From Elusimicrobiota bacterium (lineage in GTDB: Bacteria; Elusimicrobiota; Elusimicrobia; F11), in NCBI GenBank assembly GCA_022072025.1, contig JAJVIP010000015.1:61530-125529 (forward strand): 64,000 nucleotides of DNA. Reading direction: 5' to 3'. The first letter of the stretch is position 1. The number at the start of each line of letters is the position of its first letter. A program made the translations under genes and the position numbers. The notes beneath the pieces are model-generated. The model saw nothing but the letters and a program-made list of their open reading frames with translations. It ran no database searches and was not told where the DNA came from. Shown piece by piece: positions 31,401 through 38,909 of this stretch.

Positions 31401-34356
31401 CTAATTTGTCATTGGGAAAGAATTTAAAGGGCTGTTCCTTGTCAATTCCAATTAAAGTGCCGTCTTCAGCGACCAGGAAATTCCCCACATGAGAATCATG
31501 ATTGGACAAAAGCCAATCGAGGACCAATTCCTCCATGACATTCTTTATCTGATTCTGAGTCATCTTGGAGACCGGAATATTACTGGCTTTTAGATTCGGT
31601 AAGGCCACAACCTTAAATCGATCGTGTATGGCTTGATTATCTAGATTTCTCCAATCCGAATTTTTATTATTTTCTTTCATCATCACTTTTTCCAAGGTTC
31701 CTTCTATAACAGTCCCCTCCTTGTAGGTCCGATAGGCTCGATAGATTGGAACCGCGAATCGCAAACGAGAGGCGATCTTGTAGAAAAGACGAGCAGCGTA
31801 AGGCCGGTAAGAATCCTTTCTGTTGAGTTTAAAAATCCACAATTCGTTATTGGAGTCAACCCAAAACTCTTTCTCCTTTTCACCTCCAATATTGGCCGAC
31901 CCTTTGAAAGTCCATCCCCCATTTGAGGTTGCGTTTTTGGTCGATTGAGCGGCAGGAAAAGCAAGTGTAACGAACTCAACCGATTCGTCTCTGCCATCTC
32001 GATGACCGATAGAAAGAGGCAACAATTTTCTAATAATGGTTTGGTTCAACCACCTACCAATGGGGGTGTGCGAGGAGTTGGTCCGTATAAAATAAAAGGA
32101 ATTTGGAATCAGGTGAAGGGAAGCACTCCTCAAAAACCCTTCCAATCCTGGCTGAAAATAAAGAATGAAAATAAGGGCCAACCCCCCGAACAACCTCTGT
32201 AAAAATTCTTGAGACGCGAACGCTCGGAAACCTTGTTGTTTCAACTTCTTTCGAAAATCCGCATGCGCCCATGCGAAACCAAAGGCCAATAACGGGATGA
32301 TAAAGAGAGAGGCCATCCCCAACAGTAAGTCCGGCGTGCCAAGCAAAGATAACGTCCCATTGATCAAGGAGGTTAGAACCCACAAAAGGCCTGTTTCGGT
32401 GAATACCGAGGTGAGGGGCCGGTATTTTTCAAGGTCGGTAATCACCTCGGGCACGTGAACCTCAATCTCTGCTCCTTCCCTGGTTTTCACTTTGACGGGG
32501 TTTGTTTGGGTCGAGGTGTAGGTGATCGCGGCCAGCAAGGCCACGGCCAGGGCGCGCCAGGTGATGTTCGTGGTGGGAGGGTTCACGAACAATTTGGGGC
32601 CTTCAAAGATTTTTTCGAGCGGTGTTTTTTCGCGGGAGAAGACCGACAAATAGCTGACCCCCGATTCGTCTTCGATCTTGGTGATTTTGGGGGACACCAC
32701 GATATAGGGAATTTTCTTTTCTTTGAAGAGCGCGGTGAGAAGTTCGGTGTGGAAGCCGCCGACCACCAAAACCTTCGGTTTTGGAATTCCCAAGTTCGAA
32801 ATCCTAAATCCTAATTCATTTATATTGGGGAATTGAGATTTCTGATTTGATCCTTCATTAGGATTTAGGATTTCGGATTTCGAGTTTGGAATCTGCGCCA
32901 GCAGATTCTCGATCATCTTGTGACTGCGGAGGTCGGCCTGCTCATAGAACCTTTCAAAATTTTTCAAACGCGGCTCTAATTCCTCCCCATTCTTCCCAAG
33001 TGGGGAGGAATTATTCTTTGAAAGCTTTCGATATTCCTCCCACTCTTGGGGGGTGAGCGAGAAATCAATCAATTTGCGGGAAAGGGCCAGCAGATCGCTT
33101 TGAGTCAACAGGTCCTTTTGCTTGAGTGTGGTTGCCAACCGGTCCGCGATGCGTTCCTCCATGTGATGAACGGCCGCGAACAACGATTCCGCTTTGATGC
33201 CGTCCGAAAGCAGGACATAGCGGATGTAATTGTCGAAAGCCGGATATTTTTTGAGGTCCACTCCCTTTCGACGGCAAAGGTCTTTGAGATTTTGGTAATA
33301 AACTCCAAACCCCATCTGACCCCCGCGGTAGGCCAAACTTTGCGACACCAGCTCCGACACCTCGGCCTCATTTAATGAGCGGGTCAATTTTTCAATGACC
33401 GATTTCCGTTCGAATTCGACCCGCGCGAAATCCAAACCCAACTCCATATTGTGCGCCGCTAAAAATTGCTCGATGGCAAAATCATGCTCCTCCTCATAGG
33501 GCGCCAACTTCTTTACATAGGTTCCCAGCCCCACGTTTCCTTGATGGTGGGCGGAGCGCAGATCGTCAAAACGTTGGAGATCGGGCGGAAACAGCGCGCG
33601 CTTTTGTTCCGCGAGCGCCCGTTCGCGAAGAAAAATATCAGTTTGGACGGTCGACTTGATTTTTCTGGTGGCCAGATACGCCTCCACATTGGCTTTGTGA
33701 TGCTCTCGGTCATCAATCCCCCAAAACAACGGCGGCTCAACCAGGCTGGTCACACCCACAAAGGAAGGCGCCGCCAACAGATTCTTGTCCATAAAAGCTT
33801 GGGCCACCTGTTGGGTCAGTTTTTTGTCAGCAAAAGCGCGAAAGGGAGCGAAATCAAATTTTTCAAAGGCCCCTTCCACTCCCACCAATCCCACCTGCCC
33901 TTGATCAATGAGTTCTTGCAACAGAGCGGCGATGTTGGATTGGGCTTCGCTGTTCAGGTGTACGTCTTGCACCAACACCACGGGTGGATTCTTTTCATCC
34001 TCAGTGGACTCATGGGCTTCTTGAATGGTGCCGTAGACGAGCGGGATCGAATGGATCAACGATTGGAAAGACCGGGAGAATTGGGCGTATTTCTTTTTGT
34101 CGGCTTTATTCCATTTGTGTTCTGAGGCGATTGGAGGGCGAAGGGAGGGAAGCTGATTGAGTAGCGCGCTCGTCCCCATTGTTCGGGTCGGGGCCAAGGA
34201 GGCGAACTGGGGACTGGATTGACGCTGATGAGCCTGCTGATGGGCCTTTCGCCGCTCCGACCAGAAATTCGCCTCCGCCGTTGAAGCAAGCGCGGTTTGT
34301 GCAGTCAAAAGAGTGGCCAGGACAAGAGTTAGGGTTCTTGAAAATAGCGAATGCAT
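25417..34356 (-). CDS. Giant secreted multidomain protein (2,979 residues)
   Basis: One uninterrupted frame. Residues 1-25: signal-like (LTLVLATLLTAQTALAS). ~125-570: a domain with VVLVQDVHLNSEAQ, VGVEGAFEKFDF and VLVVGGFHTELL, resembling ChaN/Tiki-type hydrolase folds. ~650-785 and ~1725-1862: two homologous membrane modules with FAWAH/FAAAH and LHLIPN/IHGGLN, i.e. CPBP-protease motifs. ~815-1060: a HipA/PI3K-like kinase fold (IFK; SNHDSHVGNF; GIDKEQPFKFF). ~1270-1480: an unassigned alpha/beta domain (RVYLARDAGIF, LLFVDTGFVGTVPFF). ~1900-2540: helical. ~2600-2700: membrane helices, then a helical tail. The family style recalls Omnitrophota giant proteins. Function unknown. Confidence 0.88.
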   Translation of the reverse strand: MHSLFSRTLTLVLATLLTAQTALASTAEANFWSERRKAHQQAHQRQSSPQFASLAPTRTMGTSALLNQLPSLRPPIASEHKWNKADKKKYAQFSRSFQSLIHSIPLVYGTIQEAHESTEDEKNPPVVLVQDVHLNSEAQSNIAALLQELIDQGQVGLVGVEGAFEKFDFAPFRAFADKKLTQQVAQAFMDKNLLAAPSFVGVTSLVEPPLFWGIDDREHHKANVEAYLATRKIKSTVQTDIFLRERALAEQKRALFPPDLQRFDDLRSAHHQGNVGLGTYVKKLAPYEEEHDFAIEQFLAAHNMELGLDFARVEFERKSVIEKLTRSLNEAEVSELVSQSLAYRGGQMGFGVYYQNLKDLCRRKGVDLKKYPAFDNYIRYVLLSDGIKAESLFAAVHHMEERIADRLATTLKQKDLLTQSDLLALSRKLIDFSLTPQEWEEYRKLSKNNSSPLGKNGEELEPRLKNFERFYEQADLRSHKMIENLLAQIPNSKSEILNPNEGSNQKSQFPNINELGFRISNLGIPKPKVLVVGGFHTELLTALFKEKKIPYIVVSPKITKIEDESGVSYLSVFSREKTPLEKIFEGPKLFVNPPTTNITWRALAVALLAAITYTSTQTNPVKVKTREGAEIEVHVPEVITDLEKYRPLTSVFTETGLLWVLTSLINGTLSLLGTPDLLLGMASLFIIPLLAFGFAWAHADFRKKLKQQGFRAFASQEFLQRLFGGLALIFILYFQPGLEGFLRSASLHLIPNSFYFIRTNSSHTPIGRWLNQTIIRKLLPLSIGHRDGRDESVEFVTLAFPAAQSTKNATSNGGWTFKGSANIGGEKEKEFWVDSNNELWIFKLNRKDSYRPYAARLFYKIASRLRFAVPIYRAYRTYKEGTVIEGTLEKVMMKENNKNSDWRNLDNQAIHDRFKVVALPNLKASNIPVSKMTQNQIKNVMEELVLDWLLSNHDSHVGNFLVAEDGTLIGIDKEQPFKFFPNDKLELHWNPNQLDPPVWHSVVLYLLMNKNLSMNWVADIIAKLEAIDDDELRILLRPVAIKYVESHSKHIQDPDEFIEAVIRRKNNLRDNFSSFFNSLNRAIGAVGLNKKLISLRQKPDYALGLKEYLGIYKGTLLSNALGLSSNPKKSVLSQSLYGKLNSPHIPPINLLANFFKNEIFTKKPVPPQPVVGGIVFNPQPAFQQGLATLYGQTKEFLEEVRNTLASADNFISSVNAQFNRLKSRAPPGELEKKRDSIKAEIKNPGSHTKRLKAMFRLLTAWVERVVDARSNFHRVYLARDAGIFHAVDQALDQNRTVSMEGNAGSSVYHLSRARMSGEKSEHVYAVMHNICIQAKYSVVGENLKMLNSNIRKGFDAAYNNDPSFRFIADEVLKELIEIGYHNQPALLFVDTGFVGTVPFFLKCLLDRHWEGRKEPTTINGEPRAQVALVETNGIGFAKALFGFSLDLFSNEQKNVLKKFQTSHSLGASLEGATDHPIRFNDDSWLIEETDAATQLQFYFEKILALQAVLEHLSEIEVKDDAYAHFKNLSDIYELINLDRKENLGDLENQNQIAELFSPLTKEQFKSMYIQNYLKMQGSPQLKSHYFTWLYFVILSFAFFFVSEIGLFLIGGVVLFQLLIPTLKGLFSKKEKSKPVDPWAGSTIISFGHTFFDVQTTSQLPWHKRMVRKVVSFTKKVFGQKEGGNKPFSIFNESHKELSQQRQNAGGRRSPWVHVLWVLTHPLAAALTETAGLKLIWEVAAWGLDQAGMGGSVVAVGLAVALIAGVFAAAHEDVRVQAREQGWASALRSWPFGWRLMGGLLFVSLFYFAPGWDGVAWNLAIHGGLNLMALVIQLVRNHFPNSWPGRWINNSFLRHLLPFSIGGTFEQQLEQRISSQPYITDIINILEESNPKLDSHEQFNVPQILEQIHQIQNGQASITAIPERYGLRRKMARLMIMHSRSFEQLRSFVSEIGPLIPNDGSNRPTIFPEQLINIINGLEVLPSPHLDLELVPRNYQLWSTLRVMLLIQDADLEDEDKKALLAQRAEGKFDQDVNDQDLQKAIAAIQKAKAPTSGQTPADLAIAFAERVIRRLDLDRIAEAEQGLVSSDVPSDTANRLRNELNKLKKSQYATGLKFARNNLLKGDKAAMKKFYEARSKLFSQDPELGEYFSNGWGARLNVQSETSVRTEPLKPSVATNAQPANPSPLEKTDSVTVPTAPVSPYAQLDNSAFLASAQTLLLAMENFINGNQQTHDSLKERTAMAQEVARRLAGDNLEEEARRIFQAFTVANSAVAEILTIRGLVKGLRGAIAANDHGAIETMRDQGDRLPVPGRDNIYRNSILREQTTFLNEIRQVNRAATQGKTVSAPPPAIEVKSTEESSHENEELMRVRDQAREEIKRLESLIENYQSRNGNLPEISTENLDGFLRQLERFPSNEDIQNLIRKLQLTREAVVELQRLRNMVRTVREAQQVGFSNLVAEISNEFDVELDHLAAHSPSGIMKVAIDLGHYALRNALRGPMKGVSDVPDVTENNPYVIMRAQYKGSLGNIGDAHIIAAYNQHRQLYSDPNRYANLSPRVQAEAARRLRNLDRAFLHIARERGPEFRQSAKRAGINLDQLSRDYPEENDSGESPNESTSGGGNPNNPGSSRFLPLLIGALTAGLLGSVDKPLFAGTFMSSASQVLLDVMNDGTSIINVYSIYIAWLFVIAACITLLVGFYSRWKNKTPDNQINQTAHRLAELAKMTAKGNEAQLLQFLTENVVSVSDLGGARAANKDQAFLNDLQKHIEEGSFDGLLQAELKRQDLTRQDVNVDLLLAILMAMGLGKSEPQKKATQLTTAVERVLTIDGILHEKIMRSSRPDVFVRGALLRAGVSSKTPVRICLSPEIAGQDEVQKYYQGLVVKISNENWTGSIQVVNLPDGIIVDQKIDILALQRTLRIAHADMMLIRPQHLDPLEIDPSSESYADFKRLQSISQIFEVLVPLDNPDVDRIIERLRAVLEKA
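32798..32875. repeat. Inverted repeat inserted in frame in the giant gene
   Basis: GAAATCCTAAATCCTAAT and its perfect 18-base reverse complement (32858-32875) enclose about 40 bases. In the protein it adds ~35 low-complexity residues (SKSEILNPN...FRISNLGIP) between LLAQ and the conserved VLVVGGFHTE core. Confidence 0.85.
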
Positions 34357-34394
34357 AGATAACGCATCATAGACGGCCGCGTCTTAAGAAGTCC

Positions 34395-34410
34395 TTTAAT
34401 CCGGATTAAA
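34395..34410. promoter_or_regulatory. Perfect 16-bp palindrome upstream of the giant gene (operator candidate)
   Basis: TTTAATCCGGATTAAA lies 39-54 bases upstream of the giant gene's ATG in the 111-bp gap after gatA. A second hairpin, CACAGC/GCTGTG (34424-34445), lies between it and gatA. Position and symmetry suit a dimeric regulator; the regulator is unknown. Confidence 0.45.
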
Positions 34411-34467
34411 TTTCGACGAAAGTCACAGCCTGAAAACACGCTGTGAATTCAAGGCGTTTTGGAGGAG

Positions 34468-35922
34468 TTATTGCGGGGTTTTCTTGTGCCAGCCGGTTTG
34501 GGAGAGGAAAGCGTGGGAAACCTGGAGCAACAAACTGTCTTGGAAAAGGTTGGAATAAAACTGGACCCCAATGGGGAGGCCTTGCGCGGTCAATCCGCAC
34601 GGAACCGAAATTCCGGGGATTCCGGCCAGATTGCAGGGAATGGTGCAAATGTCTGAGAGGTACATGGTCAAAGGGTCGTCCGCCTTTTCTCCGATTTTAA
34701 AAGCGGGGGTGGGCGAAACGGGGGTGAGAATGATGTCCACCTCGGCAAAGGCTTGATCGAAATCGCGTTTGATGAGCGTTCGAACTTTCTGGGCTTTGGC
34801 GTAAAAAGCGTCGTAATAACCGGAAGAGAGAGCATACGTGCCGATCATAATACGGCGTTTGACCTCGGGCCCAAACCCATCGTGGCGATTCAAACCATAT
34901 TGTTCAATTAGGTTGGCGGCGGTCGGATTCCTGAATCCATAACGCATGCCGTCAAAGCGGGCCAAATTGGAGCTGGCTTCGCTGGGGGCCAGAATGTAAT
35001 ACACCGCCAAGGCGGAATCGGAATTGGGCAACGAAATATCTTTGATATCGGCGCCCAGCTTTTTGAGAACGTTTGCCGTTTCGAGAACGGCATTTCGAAC
35101 CTCCGCGTCCATTCCTTCCACAAAATATTCTTTGGGAATCCCCACCCGCAAACCTTGGATGGGCTTCTTGAGTTCAGAAGAAAAGTCCGGCACGGGTTTG
35201 TCCACGGAGGTTGAATCGCGTTCATCTTTGCCACTGATGATGGAGAGGGTCACCGCCATGTCTTCAACGTTGTGCGTGAATGGGCCGATTTGATCAAGCG
35301 AGGAGGCAAAGGCCACCACGCCATAACGGGAAACCCGCCCATAGGTCGGCTTCAAGCCCAAAACACCACAGAGAGAAGCGGGCTGGCGAATCGACCCGCC
35401 GGTGTCGCTGCCGAGCGCGATGGGAACCGTTCTCGTCGCCACGGCCACCGCGCTCCCCCCGGAGGAACCGCCTGGAATGCGGGAAGTGTCCCACGGATTT
35501 CGAGAGGGACCAAAAGCGGAGTTTTCAGTGGAAGAGCCCATAGCGAACTCATCCAGATTGGTTTTCCCGACGATAATGGCGCCTTCTTGTTGCAACTTCT
35601 CAATCACATGCGCGTCATAGGGCGCGATGTAATTCCCTAAAATTTTGGACGCGCAGGTGGTGGGCTGGCCTTTGACCATCATGTTGTCTTTGATGGCAAT
35701 GGGCACGCCGGCCAATCGGCCCGGATTTTCACCGGAACGGACTCTCTCATCCACCGCTTTGGCGGCCTCCAATGATTTTTCTTCGACGCTCAAGTAGGCA
35801 TTCAGGGTGGGATTAATTTTCTTGATGGCGGCCAAGGAAGCCTGAACCACCTCGAAAGCGGAAAATTTCTTGGATTGAACCCCTCGGGCGATGTCGACGG
35901 CTGACAGTTGATGGAGGTCCAT
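34468..35922 (-). CDS. gatA: Aspartyl/glutamyl-tRNA amidotransferase subunit A
   Basis: 484 residues. Subunit A releases ammonia from glutamine for conversion of Glu-tRNA(Gln) or Asp-tRNA(Asn). The amidase catalytic triad is visible: Lys in GVPIAIKDNM, first Ser in PGGSSGGSAVAVATR, and the acyl-forming Ser in LGSDTGGSIRQPA. Normal length. Coupled to gatC with a one-base overlap; gatB lies separately at 62380-63876. Confidence 0.97.
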   Translation of the reverse strand: MDLHQLSAVDIARGVQSKKFSAFEVVQASLAAIKKINPTLNAYLSVEEKSLEAAKAVDERVRSGENPGRLAGVPIAIKDNMMVKGQPTTCASKILGNYIAPYDAHVIEKLQQEGAIIVGKTNLDEFAMGSSTENSAFGPSRNPWDTSRIPGGSSGGSAVAVATRTVPIALGSDTGGSIRQPASLCGVLGLKPTYGRVSRYGVVAFASSLDQIGPFTHNVEDMAVTLSIISGKDERDSTSVDKPVPDFSSELKKPIQGLRVGIPKEYFVEGMDAEVRNAVLETANVLKKLGADIKDISLPNSDSALAVYYILAPSEASSNLARFDGMRYGFRNPTAANLIEQYGLNRHDGFGPEVKRRIMIGTYALSSGYYDAFYAKAQKVRTLIKRDFDQAFAEVDIILTPVSPTPAFKIGEKADDPLTMYLSDICTIPCNLAGIPGISVPCGLTAQGLPIGVQFYSNLFQDSLLLQVSHAFLSQTGWHKKTPQ

Positions 35923-36218
35923 TATTCGATGACCTTCTTAACCCGGTAGAACGTCTCCTCCATCTCAGGGGCGTTTTTAAAAAGGGCTTCCAGATCGGCA
36001 AACGGCTTGGCGATGTCTTCCCGCCACGGAGTCGCGGTTTCATACGGATGCGCGGTGGGAAGAACGCCCTCGGTATTTTTCTCTTTCAGTTTCGCGATGT
36101 GCGCCAATATCCGTTCCAGTTGGACCTGGTATTTTTTCAGTTCCTCTTCCGACATGGCGATACGCGCCAGTTTGGCCACGTGCCGAACATCTTCTAAGGA
36201 AATAATTTGTTTATTCAT
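35922..36218 (-). CDS. gatC: Aspartyl/glutamyl-tRNA amidotransferase subunit C
   Basis: 98 residues, the small stabilising subunit of GatCAB. The pattern VRHVAKLARIAMSEEELKKYQVQLERILAHIAKL and C-terminal PWREDIAKPFAD...ETFYRVKKVIE is diagnostic. First gene of gatC-gatA. Its upstream gap contains copy C of the nested palindromic repeat. Confidence 0.96.
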   Translation of the reverse strand: MNKQIISLEDVRHVAKLARIAMSEEELKKYQVQLERILAHIAKLKEKNTEGVLPTAHPYETATPWREDIAKPFADLEALFKNAPEMEETFYRVKKVIE

Positions 36219-36258
36219 AACGCAGCCTCATCGCAACGGAAGAGTCCGTTAGCCAACG

Positions 36259-36431
36259 CCGTCATCCCGGCCCAGTTTTTAAAAGATGAGATTGACAAGG
36301 AGTGCATAAGCCGGGATCCAGTCGTTCCGGAAGAAGACGTGACGGTCTCGATGCCTTCTCTGGAGAGGCTGGATCCCGGCTTATCCATTTGTCCGCAAAC
36401 GCTTCGCTTTCGAAAAAGGGCCGGGATGACG
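36259..36431. repeat. Nested double-palindrome repeat, copy C
   Basis: Outer arms CGTCATCCCGGCCCA and GGGCCGGGATGACG, inner arms ATAAGCCGGGATCCAG and CTGGATCCCGGCTTAT. It lies between gatC and the helicase gene. The left flank AGTTTTTAAAAGATG and right flank TTCTTCGTA match copy A. Confidence 0.88.
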
Positions 36432-36485
36432 TTTGCCTGAAGTTTTCTTCGTAAAAAAACATGAGGTTGTAAGGTCACCATATAT

Positions 36486-38747
36486 TTAAAATTCCAAAGG
36501 GGCGTATTTTAACAAGAGTTTTTTCTTGGAACCGTTGTTGAAAAGGATGGTGACCTTGGCGTGATCCCCAGAGCCCTCCACGTCCAACACTTTTCCTTGG
36601 CCAAAATCAGGATGGGTGACGCGTTGTCCCACTTTGGGAAGCCGGCGAACACGCGGCAACGCCAAAGGCGCTGAGGGAGACGCCTCACCAACATCCTGGT
36701 TCATATCCTCACTCACGCCCAAGGTTTGGTTGAAATCGTCATCGCTCATGGAAGATGTTTTCCCCCATCCCCCGGAGTTTTGAGCGGAGCGAACCGAAGC
36801 CACACCGGCCTCTTCAATAAAACGGGAGGGGATGTTCATGCGAGGGGTCCCAAAAATCCGCCGACTGGCCGCCGAGGTCAAGTAAAGTTTTTCTCTCGCC
36901 CGCGTCATCGCCACATAGGCCAAGCGGCGCTCTTCCTCCAACTCATCTTGATCAAACGCGGCATCTCCAATCGGAAAAAGTCCTTCTTCGAGGCCTGTCA
37001 CGAACACCGCAGGAAACTCGAGTCCTTTGGCCAAATGCACAGTCATCAACGTCAATGTTCCCCCTTGATCTTCCCAGTCGTCTAAATCCGTCATCAAGGA
37101 AACTTCCTGCAGGAAACGGGCCACCGTGGGAAGGGGATCCCCTTGATCGGCTTTGGTTCTCTCTTCAAAATCTTTGGCGGCATTGATGAGTTCTTGCAGG
37201 TTGTCCAAACGCTCCGCGGCTTCCGGGTCCTCGTCGGCGACGCTGGCCCACTTGTCCCAATATCCCGATTCCTCAAGCATTCTTCTCACCACCGTCGACG
37301 CCGGCTGCTCTTCTGATATTTTCTGGAACCGCTCAATGAGCTCAACAAAATTTTTCACTCCCGCCCGCGCCGCCGGTGAAATACCAGCCACTTGGGCCGA
37401 TTGTTGAAAAGTTTCCCACAATGAAATTCCTTGCGTGGCGGCATATTGTTCCAAGAGACTCTGCGAATTTTTACCAAGGCCCCGGGCTGGCAAATTGACC
37501 ACCCGTTTGAGACTGAGCGAATCCTTCGGATTTACCACCGCTCTGAGGTAAGCCACCGCGTCTTTGATTTCAGCCCGTTCATAGAAACGGAGCGCCCCCA
37601 CAATGGTGTAGGGAACCGCCAAACGCCGGAGCGCATCTTCAAACACGCGGGATTGAGCGTTGGTCCGGTAGAAAATCGCGATGTCTTTTAAGTTCACGCC
37701 GCGTCCCCGAAGCGCCGACACTTGATCCATGACATATCGGGCTTCCTCTTGCTCGTTGGCCATTTCAACAAAAACCACATCCTCACCCGGCGCGTTGTCG
37801 GTCCACATTTTCTTTTCTTTTCGACGCGTGTTCAGCTGAATCAAGCGAGAAGCCGCCTCAATAATTTTCGAGGACGACCGGTAATTCTGCTCAAGCTTGA
37901 CCACCTTGGCGCCCGGATAGTCCCGTTCAAACTCGAGGATGTTGCGAATGGTGGCTCCGCGCCAAGAGTAGATGGATTGATCATCATCTCCCACCACACA
38001 AATGTTTTTTTCGGGTCCCGCCAAATATTTGGTCAATAAATATTGGGCATGATTTGTGTCTTGGTACTCATCCACCATCAAGTACCGAAACCGTTTCTGA
38101 TATTTTTCCCGGACCCTTTCATTGTCCCGAAAAGCCTCGACGCTTTTCATGATCAGATCTCCGAAATCAAGCGCCATCGAAGCTTTCAGCTTTTTGGAAT
38201 ACGCCTCATAAATACGGCCCACCCGCTCTCGAAACGGATCGGCATGGGCCTGAGCATGAATGAGGTAAGACCCCGAATCCAACATATCGTCTTTGGCGCG
38301 GGAGATGGCGGAAAGCACCTGACGCGGCGCGCATTCTTTGTCGGTGAGCATCATCTCCTTCAAAATTTCTTTGATGATGGCCATTTGGTCGTTGTCGTCG
38401 TAGATCACGAAGTTCGGGTCCAGCCCCACATTCTTGGCTTCGACCCGAAGAAATTTGGCGCAGAATGCGTGAAAGGTGGACACCCACACCGCCGCACCCG
38501 ACCCCGGACAGAGCGTGTTCACCCGCTGCCTCATTTCAGCAGCCGCCTTGTTCGTGAAGGTCACCGCCAAAATGTTCCATGGAGCCACGCCGCGCGCGAT
38601 CAATTGAGCGGTTCGGCACACAATCACCCGGGTTTTCCCCGATCCAGCCCCCGCAAGAATCAGTAAAGGTCCGTCCACATGTTCGGCGGCCTCCCGCTGA
38701 GGAGGGTTCAGGGTTTCTAAAATCTGATGAACAGACACAATGGACAT
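36486..38747 (-). CDS. UvrD/PcrA-family 3'-5' DNA helicase
   Basis: 753 residues, typical of PcrA/UvrD. Q-motif region LNPPQREAAEH, Walker A LAGAGSGKTR, motif II VDEYQDTNHAQ, motif III GDDDQSIYSWRGA, motif IV LEQNYRSS, motif V LMTVHLAKGLEF, motif VI YVAMTRAREKLYL. The C-terminal ~60 residues (RVTHPDFGQGKVLDVEGSGDHAKVTILFNNG) form the Tudor-like RNA-polymerase-binding domain of PcrA. Acts in DNA repair and removal of roadblocks. Confidence 0.95.
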   Translation of the reverse strand: MSIVSVHQILETLNPPQREAAEHVDGPLLILAGAGSGKTRVIVCRTAQLIARGVAPWNILAVTFTNKAAAEMRQRVNTLCPGSGAAVWVSTFHAFCAKFLRVEAKNVGLDPNFVIYDDNDQMAIIKEILKEMMLTDKECAPRQVLSAISRAKDDMLDSGSYLIHAQAHADPFRERVGRIYEAYSKKLKASMALDFGDLIMKSVEAFRDNERVREKYQKRFRYLMVDEYQDTNHAQYLLTKYLAGPEKNICVVGDDDQSIYSWRGATIRNILEFERDYPGAKVVKLEQNYRSSSKIIEAASRLIQLNTRRKEKKMWTDNAPGEDVVFVEMANEQEEARYVMDQVSALRGRGVNLKDIAIFYRTNAQSRVFEDALRRLAVPYTIVGALRFYERAEIKDAVAYLRAVVNPKDSLSLKRVVNLPARGLGKNSQSLLEQYAATQGISLWETFQQSAQVAGISPAARAGVKNFVELIERFQKISEEQPASTVVRRMLEESGYWDKWASVADEDPEAAERLDNLQELINAAKDFEERTKADQGDPLPTVARFLQEVSLMTDLDDWEDQGGTLTLMTVHLAKGLEFPAVFVTGLEEGLFPIGDAAFDQDELEEERRLAYVAMTRAREKLYLTSAASRRIFGTPRMNIPSRFIEEAGVASVRSAQNSGGWGKTSSMSDDDFNQTLGVSEDMNQDVGEASPSAPLALPRVRRLPKVGQRVTHPDFGQGKVLDVEGSGDHAKVTILFNNGSKKKLLLKYAPLEF

Positions 38748-38804
38748 ATCGATATAGTACGAAATCTCAAATTCATGTTAATTTGCAAAAAAACAGGTGA
38801 CTAT

Positions 38805-38888
38805 CGTCGCCCCGGCACGTTTCTTGGCCGGGGCCCAGGTGTTCTCGAGGAGAACCTTGGCCCCGGCCAAAAGATTGCCGGGGCGACG
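38805..38888. repeat. GC-rich nested palindrome (related design)
   Basis: Outer arms CGTCGCCCCGGCA and TGCCGGGGCGACG enclose inner arms GGCCGGGGCC and GGCCCCGGCC with a further TTCTC/GAGAA core. It fits the hairpin-in-hairpin plan of copies A-C but shares little sequence. Located between the helicase start and the methyltransferase stop. Confidence 0.8.
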
Positions 38889-38909
38889 ACGTGGGGAAAA
38901 GGGTATTAC

